NCBI GenBank assembly: GCA_011033025.1
Contig: WFMF01000253.1
Location: forward strand, 186,001-250,000
Direction: 5' to 3'
DNA: 64,000 nt
DNA from: Beroe forskalii
Taxonomy: Eukaryota > Ctenophora > Nuda > Beroida > Beroidae
Below, one piece after another: positions 23,326 through 34,115 of the stretch (positions within the stretch are counted from its first letter, which is position 1; each line of letters starts with the position of its first letter). The notes beneath the pieces were generated by a model. That model made no database searches. It worked only from the letters and a program-made list of their open reading frames with translations, and was not told where the DNA came from. Made by a program: the position numbers and the translations under genes.

Positions 23326-24104
23326 GTATCTTAATAATAATTTCGTAAGAGCACGTGAATTATGTCTGTCTGTGCCGCCGTATACAATTAAATTTGAGCT
23401 TGCCAAGAAAATATCAAGAGAAACGAAGGCTAAGCTGGGCTAAGTCGCGCCGTTGCTATGGAAACCAATTTTTCGCACGTGCAGATTATGATCAGTTACC
23501 TTACTTTAGAGGTAAGGTAACTTTGAGATTTTTTGACGTTTCCTTAACTTCAAATTTAAGATCTCAAGATGGGGAATGGGTATAACTTGAATAACGGAGG
23601 ATATTGCAGTTGCATTGCTTTCAGTGTGGCAGAGGTTGGTCGATAATCAAAGTTGAGTCGGTGAAAACAGTAGTAGCTGCAGTTGTAAAAATAACCGTTA
23701 AGGTTACAAGGTGTGCACAATTCAATCGAGTCGAATGTAGGTTCGAAGACAGTTCCTGGCCTGCGAACAAAACAAATTATCCAATGTCAGTGTCAGTATG
23801 AGAATCAGTTGCCAGAATTAACATCATCTTGCAATCAAAACGGAACGCTGGAACAAAACTCACATGGTTTAGCACGTTCAAGACTATAACCGACGAATTC
23901 GATCTATTTTCCACTCTGCCCTTCATAAATTTTTTTGAATATTTGATTTTTGCGCATAACTTTTGACCAAATTGGAATTTTTTGATGCGGTAAAAATTAT
24001 CCAGTCAATTCGAATGGCAGTGTTTAAAACTTGCGAACGAGGTGCTGCGTAGCAGCGCCGAGTGAGCTGTGTGTTTGCAGGCCCAACGGGCCTGCTAGTA
24101 ATAA
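23326..24104. mobile_element. second insert in the satellite array, unclassified
   Basis: About 780 bp of unique sequence ending GAGGTGCTGCGTAGCAGCGC and CAGGCCCAACGGGCCTGCTA. A related CTCGGCGCCACTTCGGGGCACCTCG string occurs near 33430-33460. Likely mobile; no frame recognised. Confidence 0.45.
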
Positions 24105-24235
24105 TATAATTCCCCCTCTCATAAGAATGTACTGTGTTTGTATCGTCTAATTCCCCCTTTCATCAGAATGTACTTTATTAGTGTCGTTTAATTCCTGTCT
24201 TATCAGAATGTTCTGTCTAATTCCTCCTCAGCCCC

Positions 24236-25754
24236 GAGGTATTGCCTTTCATAACAAATTGCCTTTAATAATAAAACAAATCACGGTATCTTTTCATGTT
24301 AACTCCCATAATATAATAATTGGAACTTGACAATGGCTTAGTATTATATGCTTACCCACAATCTAAGTTACTGAATGTCACCTTATCTTCAGATTGTTAC
24401 TGTGGCTTTCAGAGATCAGGAAGATAAAAGAGGTGACATGTGACTATGCAAGACAGCTTAAATCATCTTGGTAAGCTCTTCAATTTCCTGATATATTTAA
24501 TTATCATGTTATCTCTAATCTACGAGTATTAACTGAACATTTCCTAATTCCTATTATATCAGCACGATACCGCATGGATTATCTTAGTACAGGGATAAAA
24601 GAAAAAAGTGATGCATAAAATTTACACTAGATTCTAGAAAACTTATTTTGGTTATCAATATTTGATGGTTGAGGGTAATATCATATGCCATCGCTTTTAT
24701 CCAATCGGGCCATTCAGCTGTAGTCTGGTCTGCTAGACGGTTGGCTCTTCAGTTGAACGGGACCGGCTGGTTGGGTAGTTGGTAGGCTGGCTAGCCGGTG
24801 GTGTCGGGGTTGTTCAAGACTACCGCCGACCCTAAGAATTTTATATTTTATAGGGTAATAGAAGGGGCCAATAAGGTCGTGCAGAGCCTTTCCCCAGTAA
24901 CCCGACGTATAGGGTTGCAACTAAGGCATTGATACGAACCAAAGCCTAATAAGTAGTATGAGCAATGCATGTTGGGGTAATTCACATGTGTATTAATATC
25001 TAGGATCCGTTTAGGGTACATGGGATTTCATGCGAGCTACAATCAGTTACTGAACCATCACTCATCTCTTCTACTTCCATTGATCTCTATGTCCAATCCC
25101 CCCTTTCTCTCTAAACTGTGATGCTCAGAATTCCGGAGATCTGGGGGACCCAGCCCTGCAGTTGTAAGCTGTGAGAGGTACGGTGGGCCGAAACCTCTCC
25201 TTTCTCTCTTGTCACCTGCTAATAGAAAACCTCATCGCAGTTGACAAGGGAGGACCTTGCATCTGCAGGGTAACCGCTGGGCGCTGATGATTCACAGTTT
25301 AGTTTCTTCCTTCTCCACTACGATCTTTGGGTTAGAAAATTGATATTCAGAATTTATTTTATGTTTGTCATATACCCATACACCTTCAAAGATAAGACTT
25401 TTGGATTGGGAGGATTTCACTTTTTCAAGCTTCTAAGACTGGTTGCTCTACATGATCGTATCCTCAATTCCAGTATGCTTGGAGTGTGACCTACTGATCA
25501 GATACCTCACATGAATGAGCACAATATGATTATAGTTTCTTTGTTGGTGAAAAAGTTCCCAAATCATGTTTCGCAATTTTCCCATGAAAATTTCCAGTTT
25601 TGACGTGGGCGCAGACAAAGCTTTTTAAAATAAGCTTGTTCGCGCGCGTACATTATATAAATAGCGCGCGCGCGGCGCGCGGCATGCAGCTCACTATATA
25701 GTGCGTGCATTGGTTTTTTTTGCAGCCTGAATTCAACCCGACTTAGCAGCCAGA
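24236..25754. other. arm segment without recognised gene
   Basis: Well conserved against 50862-52350. It ends in a GC-rich alternating stretch (GCGCGCGCGGCGCGCGG, 25664-25680) and a TATATA-containing palindrome. I see no gene, although the 25080-25320 segment is strikingly conserved between arms. Confidence 0.5.
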
Positions 25755-25894
25755 AATAGTAGCATCCTCCAATCCTGCGTCAGCTGCCAGGCTAACTCGC
25801 TCATTTTATCCTAACCTAAGTAAGCGCGGCTACATTTTGAACAGAGTTGAAAGTCTCGGTTTGACCAAGAAATGGGGGCAAATGACCACATTAC

Positions 25895-26025
25895 AAAATC
25901 GCCGACTCGACTCCGATCGGCGCCCGTCCGGCGCTGATCAGCAATGATCGGCGCCGATGGAAAATCGACCATTTTCCATCGGCGGTCGTCGGCGCTGATC
26001 GGCGCTGATCAGCGCCGATCATACT
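25895..26025. repeat. cluster of GATCGGCGCCGATC-type palindromes
   Basis: Overlapping palindromes (GATCGGCGCCGAT, GGCGCTGATCAGCGCC, ATGGAAAATCGACCATTTTCCAT). A shorter relative is at 33568-33615, sharing GCCGACTC and TCGGCGATTTTGCAA. Confidence 0.7.
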
Positions 26026-26283
26026 GTACACATTTTTCCGCTTTTCTGGATGGAAAGGTGTAACAAACATTTTAGCGATACTTAGATTGAGAATGCAGAA
26101 TAAAATGTTAATTAAATCGAAATCTTGACAGTTTTCAAACGTTCAAATCAACGAGCGGCGAAGATGCCCAGAGAAAACTACCCCCATAGATAACTCTGAA
26201 TCTAATAACTGCCTTTCAAAGTCCAAACAGAGTTCGCCCAAAATCCACCTTTGCTATTGATTGTAGCCAGGGCTGTTACTTAC

Positions 26284-26565
26284 TGCACATCCATAGGTAC
26301 ACGTCCATACGCCAGGCTCCTCCAGTACCGCCAGAACATGCCCTAAGCGGGACCCGGCCGTATCTCCTGAAGGTACGATGAGCAGAGCGGGATGTGAAGC
26401 ACTGATTCCCATTCTCAACTGCAAAAGTCTTGTAACCCTTTTTCTGCGCAAACGCCCTGCACCTCTCTACTGTGTTTTTGGGATCGGTGAATCGGATCCC
26501 TCCTGATATAGCTCGTCGGGGTCTATCCCTCCAACATCCCACGTTGCGGAATTTACAGCTTGTTT
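26284..26565 (-). CDS. WSC-like cysteine-rich domain exon
   Basis: Single exon with acceptor CTTCCTCAG and donor GTAAGT. It reads NVGCWRDRPRRAISGG, then ERCRAFAQKKGYKTFAVENG, NQCFTS, YGR and GGTGGAWRMDVY. The GCW-D start, the FA..KGY..FAV.NG..C core and the C..GTGGAW..DVY end are typical of secreted WSC-like/carbohydrate-associated modules in invertebrate proteins. No neighbouring exons of the same gene were found, so this is a fragment or part of a longer gene. It lies just downstream, on the same strand, of the PAN-like array; a functional link is only inference. Confidence 0.6.
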
Positions 26566-26908
26566 CTGAGGAAGTTGTGTTGATTTAGTTTCGATAGGCC
26601 AATTAGTTTTAGGAATACCAATTAGTTTTAGGAATACCAATTAGTTTTAGGAATACCATATATTGCATAATTCGCACATAAGCTACCAGGCTTGGAGCGT
26701 AGCAATAGGGATTGGGTTAAGGGGCTAATAGGACTTTATAAACTCCGACGTTTATTATCGGTTTATTTTTGGTTTGGTTTCGATTTGCCAGATGGGTAGA
26801 AATAAAAGAAACTCCAGAGTCTTGGGTTATAAGGATCAATAGGTGAAGTGGTCCCATGTACCAAGGGGAAAATTGAGAGCAGTTGGCTGCCGAGAAAATT
26901 GAGAACAT

Positions 26909-26975
26909 TAAAATCGCTTGTATGTTGAGAGGGTAATATTATGCAATATTATGCATCAACATACAAGCGATTTTA
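26909..26975. other. hairpin of module 1
   Basis: Inverted repeat TAAAATCGCTTGTATGTTGA / TCAACATACAAGCGATTTTA around AT-rich sequence, about 130 bp beyond the stop of the minus-strand PAN-like gene. Related hairpins lie at 28537-28593, 31134-31190 and 33282-33363. Confidence 0.75.
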
Positions 26976-27105
26976 CTACAGTGCAAAACCAGGCATGAAT
27001 CCAGTCCAGAATTTTGCAAATATACCAAAGCTCAATTCAAAACATGTAACTTCTTACTGTTTTCTATCAACTTTTTTACCGATGCCCAACACAATGCCAC
27101 CCAAC

Positions 27106-27643
27106 TTATTTTGTTATTTCACCCTGCCCGATACACAGGACAGAAAATGCATACAAACCTTTGTTACAATCGTTGACATGGTATGCCGTATACTGGCCAA
27201 TCTGGACATTTTTGGTGCAGACATCTAAGGCTTCCTTGCGGTAGAAGTAGCAACTCTTGTCGGCGTTCTTCATGAAAAACACTTCACAGTTGCTGATGGC
27301 TTGACACATAGCCCTACAACTTGCTACTGAACGTGGACCCGTTTTCCAACCAATGCGAGCTTCTTTATATCGGGGACCACATGCGCCATTCCACAGCTTC
27401 CCACAGCCTGGAAGAGATACATTGATAAACCTTAATTTCAAGCTTTTCTGCTTCTCGATGTTTTTTTTTAAACAATAAAGTTCGAGGATTTTTTTTGATC
27501 TTTTACAATTAATCTTGAATATAATCACGAATTTAATCTTCCCTATTTGCAATAGATGCTTCAGACTTCAACCTACCGTGAATTGAAAAATCAGCACTAG
27601 CAGGTAATACAATGACCAGGAAGGTGATTAGGAATATAATCAT
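27106..27643 (-). CDS. small secreted PAN/Apple-like protein, copy 1
   Basis: Two exons, 27577-27643 and 27106-27407 (minus strand), donor GTAGGT, acceptor CTTCCAG, phase 1. The 122-residue product has an N-terminal signal peptide (MIIFLITFLVIVLPASA) followed by one cysteine-rich domain: GCGKLWNGACGPRYKEA, CRAMCQAISNCEVFFM, SCYFYRKEALDVC and HVNDC. The spacing CxxxC...C.VF.M...SCYFY...C resembles a PAN/Apple fold, usually a protein- or sugar-binding module. The start was chosen at the Met directly before the hydrophobic run; the longer upstream frame enters a MITE. Target and role unknown. Confidence 0.65.
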
Positions 27644-27675
27644 AGACTGAACTATTTTTGAACATGATAGATCAG

Positions 27676-27947
27676 GGCTAAAAACCTGGCGGAATCGATT
27701 CCACGGCGGACTTCTGCCGTGGACTTCCAAAAACTCTGCGGCGGATTTTTTTGGCGGAAATTTCAACGATTCCGCGGCGGAATTTCTGCCAGACTCCGGA
27801 AAATCCGCGGCGGACCCGCGACTCCGTGGCTAACTTTCAAAAAGTCCGCTGCGGGTCCACTTAATTCCGCCAAATTATTATTCTGGTGGAATTTATCGGA
27901 GTCCGCGGCGGAACCGCGGCGGAGTCGATTCCGCCAGGTTTTTAGCC
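27676..27947. mobile_element. CG-rich hAT-like MITE, module 1
   Basis: 272 bp, ends GGCTAAAAACCTGGCGGAAT and ATTCCGCCAGGTTTTTAGCC, flanked by 8-bp target duplications TAGATCAG (27668-27675 and 27948-27955). Filled with CCGCGGCGGA motifs. It sits about 30 bp upstream of the PAN-like start codon, in the promoter or 5' UTR position. Confidence 0.9.
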
Positions 27948-28536
27948 TAGATCAGCATTCTATCAGAATTTCTATCTAGAAATTGAAAATCTCGTTGTAA
28001 TACCCATTGATTTTGTAACAGTTTAAAATGAAAGTGATAGCAATGATAAATCGCAATAAATTAAGATTTAATGCGAGAAGCATCATTCGGAGAATGATGC
28101 AAAGCTCGAGAGAGGGAGAATGGATGCTGCATTTGCATAGGATGGGGGAGGAAGCCCAAAAATACAACTACAAGCCTGCGGACCTAATTCACTATGGACT
28201 TTCCGTTTGTTGGGCCAGCTTTTACCTTCTTTTGTTTTTTGAGCTGGTAGTGGTACTGTCTTTACAGAAGTGGATGACCGGTCACCTGCGTGGGGATACT
28301 CTCATGGAATTAAAGGTAAACCAAGATAGCTGAGGAAAGGTAAGACTAAGATGTAACGGTTATTGCTAGTCAGGAATGTAAAAAATAATGTAAATAAATG
28401 GAAATTATATTGAAAAAAGGTATAAATTGGTAGAAATAGAAATACACACGAGGAAATTTATTAGGTGAAGTGGTCCCATGTAGTTGTACCAAGGGGAAAA
28501 TTGAGAGCAGTTTGCTGCCGAGAAAATTGAGAACAT

Positions 28537-28593
28537 TAAAATCGCTTGTATTTTGAGAGGGTAATATTATGCATCAACATACAAGCGAATTTA
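28537..28593. other. hairpin of module 2
   Basis: Shorter, slightly mismatched version of the 26909 hairpin, beyond the end of PAN-like copy 2. Confidence 0.65.
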
Positions 28594-28723
28594 CTAGAGT
28601 GCAAAACCAGGCATGAATCCAGTCCAGAATTTTGCAAATTTACCAAAGCTCAAATCAAAATATGTAACTTCTTACTGTTTTCTATCAACTTTTTTACCGA
28701 TGCCCAACACAATGCCACCCAAC

Positions 28724-29262
28724 TTATTTTGTTATTTCACCCTGCCCGATACACAGGACAGAAAATGCATACAAACCTTTGTTACAATCTTTGACATGGT
28801 ATGCCGTATACTGGCCAATCCGGACATTTTTGGCGCAGACATCTAAGGCTTCCTTGCGGTAGAAGTAGCAACTCTTGTCGGCGTTCTTCATGAAAAAAAC
28901 TTCACAGTTGCTGACGGCTTGGCAAATAGCCCTACAATTTGCTACTGAACGTGGACCCGTTATCCGACCAATGACAGCTTCTTTATATCGGGGACCACAT
29001 GCGCCATTCCACAGCTTCCCACAGCCTGGAAGAGATACATTGATAAACCTTAATTTCAAGCTTTTCTGCTTCTCGATGGTTTTTTTAAAAACAATAAAGT
29101 TCGAGGAATTTTTTTGATCTTCTACAATTAATCTTGAATATAATCACGAATTTAACTTTCCCTATTTGCAATAGATGCTTCAGACTTCAACCTACCGGGA
29201 ATTGAATAATCAGCACCAGCAGGTAATACAATGAGCAGGAAGGTGATTAGGAATATCATCAT
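28724..29262 (-). CDS. small secreted PAN/Apple-like protein, copy 2
   Basis: Exons 29196-29262 and 28724-29025 (minus strand), same lengths (67 and 302 bp) and phase as copy 1. Signal peptide MMIFLITFLLIVLPAGA, then the same cysteine pattern with a few substitutions (for example CRAICQAVSNCEVFF, LDVCAKNVRIG, HVKDC). All cysteines of copy 1 are kept, so it is probably functional. Upstream lies the same MITE, so the insertion predates the triplication. Confidence 0.65.
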
Positions 29263-29294
29263 AGACTGAACGCTTTTTGAACATGATAGATCAG

Positions 29295-29565
29295 GGCTAT
29301 AATCCTGGCGGAATCGATTCCACGGCGGACTTCTGCCGTGGAGTTCCAAAAACTCCGCGGCGGATTTTTTGGCGGAAATTTCAACGATTCCGCGGCGGAA
29401 TTTCTGCCAGACTCCGGAAAATCCGCGGCGGACCCGCGACTCCGTGGCTAACTTTCAAAAAGTCCGCTGCGGGTCCACTTAATTCCGCCAAATTATTATT
29501 CTGGTGGAATTTATCGGAGTCCGCGGCGGAACCGCAGCGGAGTCGATTCCGCCAGGTTTTTAGCC
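29295..29565. mobile_element. CG-rich hAT-like MITE, module 2
   Basis: Same element and TAGATCAG target duplication as at 27676 (29287-29294 and 29566-29573). The left end has mutated to GGCTATAATCC. Confidence 0.88.
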
Positions 29566-29998
29566 TAGATCAGCATTCTATCAGAATTTCTATCTAGAAA
29601 TTGAAAATCTCGTTGTAATACCCATTGATTTTGTAACAGTTTAAAACGAAAGTGATAGCAATGATAAATCGCAATAAATTAAGATTTAATGCGAGAAGCA
29701 TCATTCGGAGAATGATGCAAAGCTCGAGAGAGGGAGAATGGATGCTGCATTTGCATAGGATGGGGGAGGAAGCCCAAAAATACAACTACAAGCCTGCGGA
29801 CCTAATTTACTATGGACTTTCCGTTTGTTGGGCCAGGTTTTACCTTTTTTTGTTTTTTGAGCTGGTACTGTCTTTACAGAAGTGGATGACCGGTCACCTG
29901 CGTGGGGATACTCTCATGGAATTAAAGGTAAACCAAGATAGCTGAGGAAAGGTAAGATGTAAAGGTTATTGCTAGTCAGGAATGTAAACAAGAATTGC

Positions 29999-30976
29999 GC
30001 CTGCACCGACACAATTTTTGTTGTTCCCGTAGGCCGTATGCAGGCGCTTAATTTCCCTCCCCCGCGATGCTTGATGTAACCTTAGCATCATAATACAAAA
30101 CGCAGTCGTAGTAAGAGTATAAATACTGTTCCGATGCACGTGCTGCGCGCGACCACCGAAAACACGAATTGGCACGTGCCATTTCTTCTAAAATTCTTGC
30201 GCGCGCGTTCGTTGTTGCACTCAGTTCGTTGTAGATTTCGCGCCATTTTGTTGAATTGGTTTACGTTAATACGTTTCGCATCAAATTGTGTCAGCGTTTA
30301 TTCACGCAATGTATTTTCTTGAATGTTTATACTAAGTTGATATCACTTTTTATCTGACTTTCAAATTTCGTGCTTGTGTTTTCTGTTTCAATGCTGTCTC
30401 TTGTTCCAAAAAGCAATATTTGTCTTTCACAGCGAAAAGTATTTCTCAAACTTAGTCGAATCTAGCAGAAACTCTAAAGGTTATGCATTTGGTACTAATT
30501 CTAGAACAAAACCGAAGCCTTTTCCTCAAATCTACCGCCCAACTCACACCTAAGATTTTAACTTTTTAAGGCACGAATTCTTCAACAGCCTAATCAAATT
30601 TAGAAATTTTCACAATTTAATTTCGGAGTTCGAGCATGCGGCACGGATGGGCCAGATCAACCTACAAGATTTATACTTTTGACAACTGACAGCTCCATGA
30701 ATTAAGAAATTCGTTATTTTGAAGATTTATGTGACATGGGGACGGAGGGACGGAGGGAGGGAGGGACATTTTCGCGACTGATATTATAAAGGAGCAATCC
30801 GGGCACTTTCCAGAAATTACAGTAGTTGTATTGCAAAACTGGATCTGATGTACACATATTCAACAAAGTGAAACGCGTGGTTTACGACCCATGCTATTTC
30901 TCACCTTCCCAAACCACGATCTCTGCCAACCCTCTCATTTGCCTTTTTGTATTCACAAATAGGCCAATGGGGAGGG
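29999..30976 (+). mobile_element. about 980-bp dispersed element, copy 2
   Basis: Starts CAAGAATTGCGCCTGCACC and ends GGCCAATGGGGAGGG, in an A-run. The empty site is visible in module 1 (28375-28390, GTAAAAAATAATG). Reverse complement of the copy at 14270-15237. It has no inverted termini and no recognised protein. Confidence 0.82.
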
Positions 30977-31133
30977 AAAAAATAATGTAAATAAATGGAA
31001 ATTATATTGAAAAAAGGTATAAATTGGTAGAAATAGAAATACACACGAGGAAATTTATTAGGTGAAGTGGTCCCATGTAGTTGTACCAAGGGGAAAATTG
31101 AGAGTAGTTGGCTGCCGAGAAAATTGAGAACAT

Positions 31134-31190
31134 TAAAATCGCTTGTATGTTGAGAGGGTAATATTATGCTTCAACATACAAGCGATTTTA
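31134..31190. other. hairpin of module 3
   Basis: TAAAATCGCTTGTATGTTGA pairing with CAACATACAAGCGATTTTA. Confidence 0.7.
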
Positions 31191-31379
31191 TTTCAGTGCA
31201 AAACCAGGCATGAATCCAGTCCAGAATTTTGCAAATTTACCAAAGCTCAAATTCAAAATATGTAACTTCTTACTGTTTTCTATCAACTTTTTTACCGATG
31301 CCTAACACAATGCCACTGACCTTATTTTGTTATTTCACCCTGCCCGATACACAAGACAGAAAATGCATACAAACCTTTT

Positions 31380-31857
31380 TTACAATCGTTGACATGGTAT
31401 GCCGTATACAAGCCAATCCGGAAATTTTTGGCTGCAGACATCTAAGGCTTCCTTGCGGTAGAAGTAGCAACTCTTGTCGGCGTTCTTCATGAAAAACACT
31501 TCACATTTGCCGAGGGCTTGACACAGAGCCCTACAATTTGCTACTGAACGTGGACCCCTTTTCCACATAATGCGAGCTTCTTTATATCGGGGACCACATC
31601 CGCCATTCCACAGCTTCCCACAGCCTGAAAGAGATACATTGATAAACCTTTATTTCAAGCTTTTCTGCTTCTCGATATTTTTTAAACAGTAAAGTTCGAG
31701 GAATTTTTTTGATCTTTTACAATTAATCTTGAATATAATCACGAATTTAATCTTCCCTATTTGCAATAGATGCTTTAGACTTCAACCTACCGGGGATTGG
31801 ATAATCAGCACCAGCAGGTAATACAATGACCAGGAAGGTGATTAGAAATATCATCAT
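31380..31857 (-). pseudogene. PAN/Apple-like copy 3, frameshifted
   Basis: Exon 1 31791-31857 is intact (MMIFLITFLVIVLPAGADYPIP) and exon 2 starts at 31624 with the usual CGKLWNGGCGPRYKEA. After EALDVC a one-base insertion shifts the frame, replacing the conserved IGQYTAYHV..DC end by an unrelated tail that stops at 31380. The last conserved cysteine is lost from its normal frame. Called a pseudogene; a sequencing error is not excluded. Confidence 0.6.
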
Positions 31858-31889
31858 AGACTCAACGATTTTTGAACATGATAGATCAG

Positions 31890-32162
31890 GGCTATAATCC
31901 TGGCAGAATCGATTCCACGGCGGACTTCTGCCGTGGACTTCCAAAAACTCCGCGGCGGATTTTTTTTGGCGGAAATTTCAACGATTCCGCGGCGGAATTT
32001 CTGCCAGACTCCGGAAAATCCGCGGCGGACCCGCGACTCCGTGGCTAACTTTCAAAAAGTCCGCTGCAGGTCCACTTAATTCCGCCAAATTATTATTCTG
32101 GTGGAATTTATGGGAGGATGCGGTGGCACCGCAGCGGAGTCGATTCCGCCAGGTTTTTAGCC
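31890..32162. mobile_element. CG-rich hAT-like MITE, module 3
   Basis: Third copy, 273 bp, with TAGATCAG on both sides (31882-31889 and 32163-32170). Confidence 0.87.
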
Positions 32163-32440
32163 TAGATCAGCATTTTAATAGAATTTCTATCTAGAAATTG
32201 AAATTCTCGTTGCAATACCCATTGATTTTGGTAACAGTTTAAAACGAAAGTGATAGCAATGATAAATCGCAATAAATTATAAAGATTTAATGCGAGAAGC
32301 ATCATTCGGAAAATGATGCAAAGCTTCGAGAGAGGGAGAATGGATGCCGCATTTGCATAGCATGGGGGAGGAAGCCCAAAAATACAAGCCTAGACCTAAT
32401 TCACTACGGATTTTCCGTTTGTTGGGCCAGCTTTTATCAC

Positions 32441-33281
32441 CTTTTGTTTTTTGAGCTGCAATTTGCATACTATGATACTTACCATGAAGTAAGAAGATTG
32501 GGGTTGGATATAATACGATCCGGATCAGAAACATAGGGATTTCACACATTTTCAATTTCACAGTATTTATACGTAGATTAGATAATAAAATATAATATGT
32601 GACTTTGACTTTTTTTTGTTGCTAACCCCTTTCAAAAACAATGGAGGGAAATTGTACAGTGGATTTAAGTAGAGTCTATATACCATGGTACAGAATATTT
32701 ATAAATCAAAATATTTATACGAATTTTGATGTTTTCGTATTGAGAGGTTCCGTTCAGTCCGAGCAGCTATTGTGTCAAATGTTGTTCAAATTTTGGTATA
32801 TACAAAGTGTAATTTCAACACAACCCCAGATTCCATGTCCTATAAAATTTATAAAGTATAAATTATGTGTCGTTCAAATTTTCCATAACACAGTATTTAT
32901 CTGACGTTGACATACCCTCTCGAGAATCAGCACCGCGCGCGGCGCTGATTCTCATCGCGGCTGGTGTCAGCGGGTCATACATCGTACGACAACACAGTAT
33001 AAGATCGAAAAATATTTGAAAACAAAAATTGCAAAGGCAATATCAAAGGCTTTTGGTAACTTGGTAGCTTGGTAGGGTTTATCCGAGAGTCGGAAAGGTC
33101 ATCAGAGGTCCGACCACCGCGCTGGCGACAAGTCTACCAGAGAGTTTGACCAATTGCAGCTGTAGCCAGCGACCTCTAGTCCTAGACAACACCACAAAGG
33201 GGGACTAACTTTAAAAGTGAGAAGGCTCAGCTTACCACGGGTAAATTGAGGTCAGATGGCTGCCGGGAAGATTGAGAATAG
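32441..33281. other. AT-rich intergenic segment, no gene seen
   Basis: No frame with family features. A short palindrome GAATCAGCACCGCGCGCGGC / GCGCTGATTCTC lies at 32921-32956. Confidence 0.5.
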
Positions 33282-33363
33282 TAAAATCGCTTGTTTATGT
33301 TGAGAGGGTAATATTTTGCAATATATTGCATAATATTACCCTCTCAACATACAAGCGATTTTA
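33282..33363. other. near-perfect 82-bp hairpin
   Basis: Arms of about 33 bp (TAAAATCGCTTGT...GAGAGGGTAATATT and its complement) with a short TTGCAATATATTGCA loop that is itself palindromic. It is the most complete member of the hairpin family and has no PAN-like gene attached. Confidence 0.75.
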
Positions 33364-33739
33364 CTATAGTGCAAAACCAGGCATGAATCCAGTCCAGAAT
33401 TTTGGGGGCGTGCAAATTTACCAAAGCTCACTCGGCGCCACTTCGGGGCACCTCGTTCGCACATATGACGTTTTTGAGTATTTATTTAAGTATGTTCAAA
33501 CAGGGGTATGGGGGCGCCAGCCCCCAGAAGTGAGAGGTCTGAGGTATGCTATTGAAAACCTTCCGGGCCTAGTCAGCGCCTATCAGCGCCGATCGGCGCC
33601 GAGTCGGCGATTTTGCAATATTGTCATATGCCGAAATGGGGATACATGAGGCCTTTTAAACACTGTCCATGAATTGGGTTGTTTTGAACTGATATTTCTG
33701 ATGAATATTCGACTTGGGGACTTTGAAGGGAATTAAACA

Positions 33740-33838
33740 CCTGCACGAGAAATAGGCGGTAGATGATGACGTCATTATCATATAATAATGTATTTATTTA
33801 GTTGATGACGATAAACCGCCTATTTCTCGCGCGGCGTA
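33740..33838. mobile_element. palindromic element carrying TGACGTCA
   Basis: CGAGAAATAGGCGGT and ACCGCCTATTTCTCG are perfect complements around a TGACGTCA at 33767. Relative of 800-935. Confidence 0.6.
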
Positions 33839-34115
33839 TAAACAACTGCAGAAAGTAATTCATGGAACTAATCGAATTTGCTTTCATCAAGGGCAGTAAG
33901 TAAGTAATTATGCTCAGCATTAGAACAATTCTAGTTTCTACCATCTAATGCATTCTTATCAGTCATTCAGTCACGGGGGTTATATGCTAAAGCATATCAA
34001 ATGGTGATAAGAACACAAAATTCGTGTTAAAATTCTCTGCTGACGTGAACCATAGCAAAACGCACATACATCTTACAGCTGCACCTCGCTTCAGTTCTCT
34101 CAACCTTCTCTTGAG

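Larger units (their letters stand above)
19925..24235. repeat. 41-bp satellite array, interrupted twice
   Basis: Unit: TCTAATTCCCCCTCTCATCA then GAATGCACTGTGTTTGTATCG. It occupies 19925-20400, 21236-23325 and 24105-24235. Variants (GCATTAG for TGTTTGT, extra AAGCGTC) recur in blocks. The other arm keeps only about 170 bp of it (54015-54180), so it expanded in one arm or contracted in the other. Confidence 0.93.
11862..25754 (+). repeat. left arm of a large inverted duplication
   Basis: Collinear, in reverse complement, with 50862-64000. Shared landmarks include five PDE9 exons, the PDE9 3' flank, the 21-bp and CTTGATCCTGG minisatellites, the GCTCGATGGCACTTC segment and a GC-rich stretch at 25640-25700. 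The match ends at CCCGACTTAGCAGCCAG. The other boundary lies outside the window. Confidence 0.9.
26838..32440. repeat. three tandem copies of a ~1.6-kb gene module
   Basis: Modules start near 26838, 28465 and 31058 at AGGTGAAGTGGTCCCATGTA. Each has a hairpin, a minus-strand two-exon PAN-like gene, a MITE upstream of it and a flank containing GCGAGAAGCATCATTCGG. Module 2 is lengthened by the ~980-bp element at 29999-30976. Confidence 0.9.
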
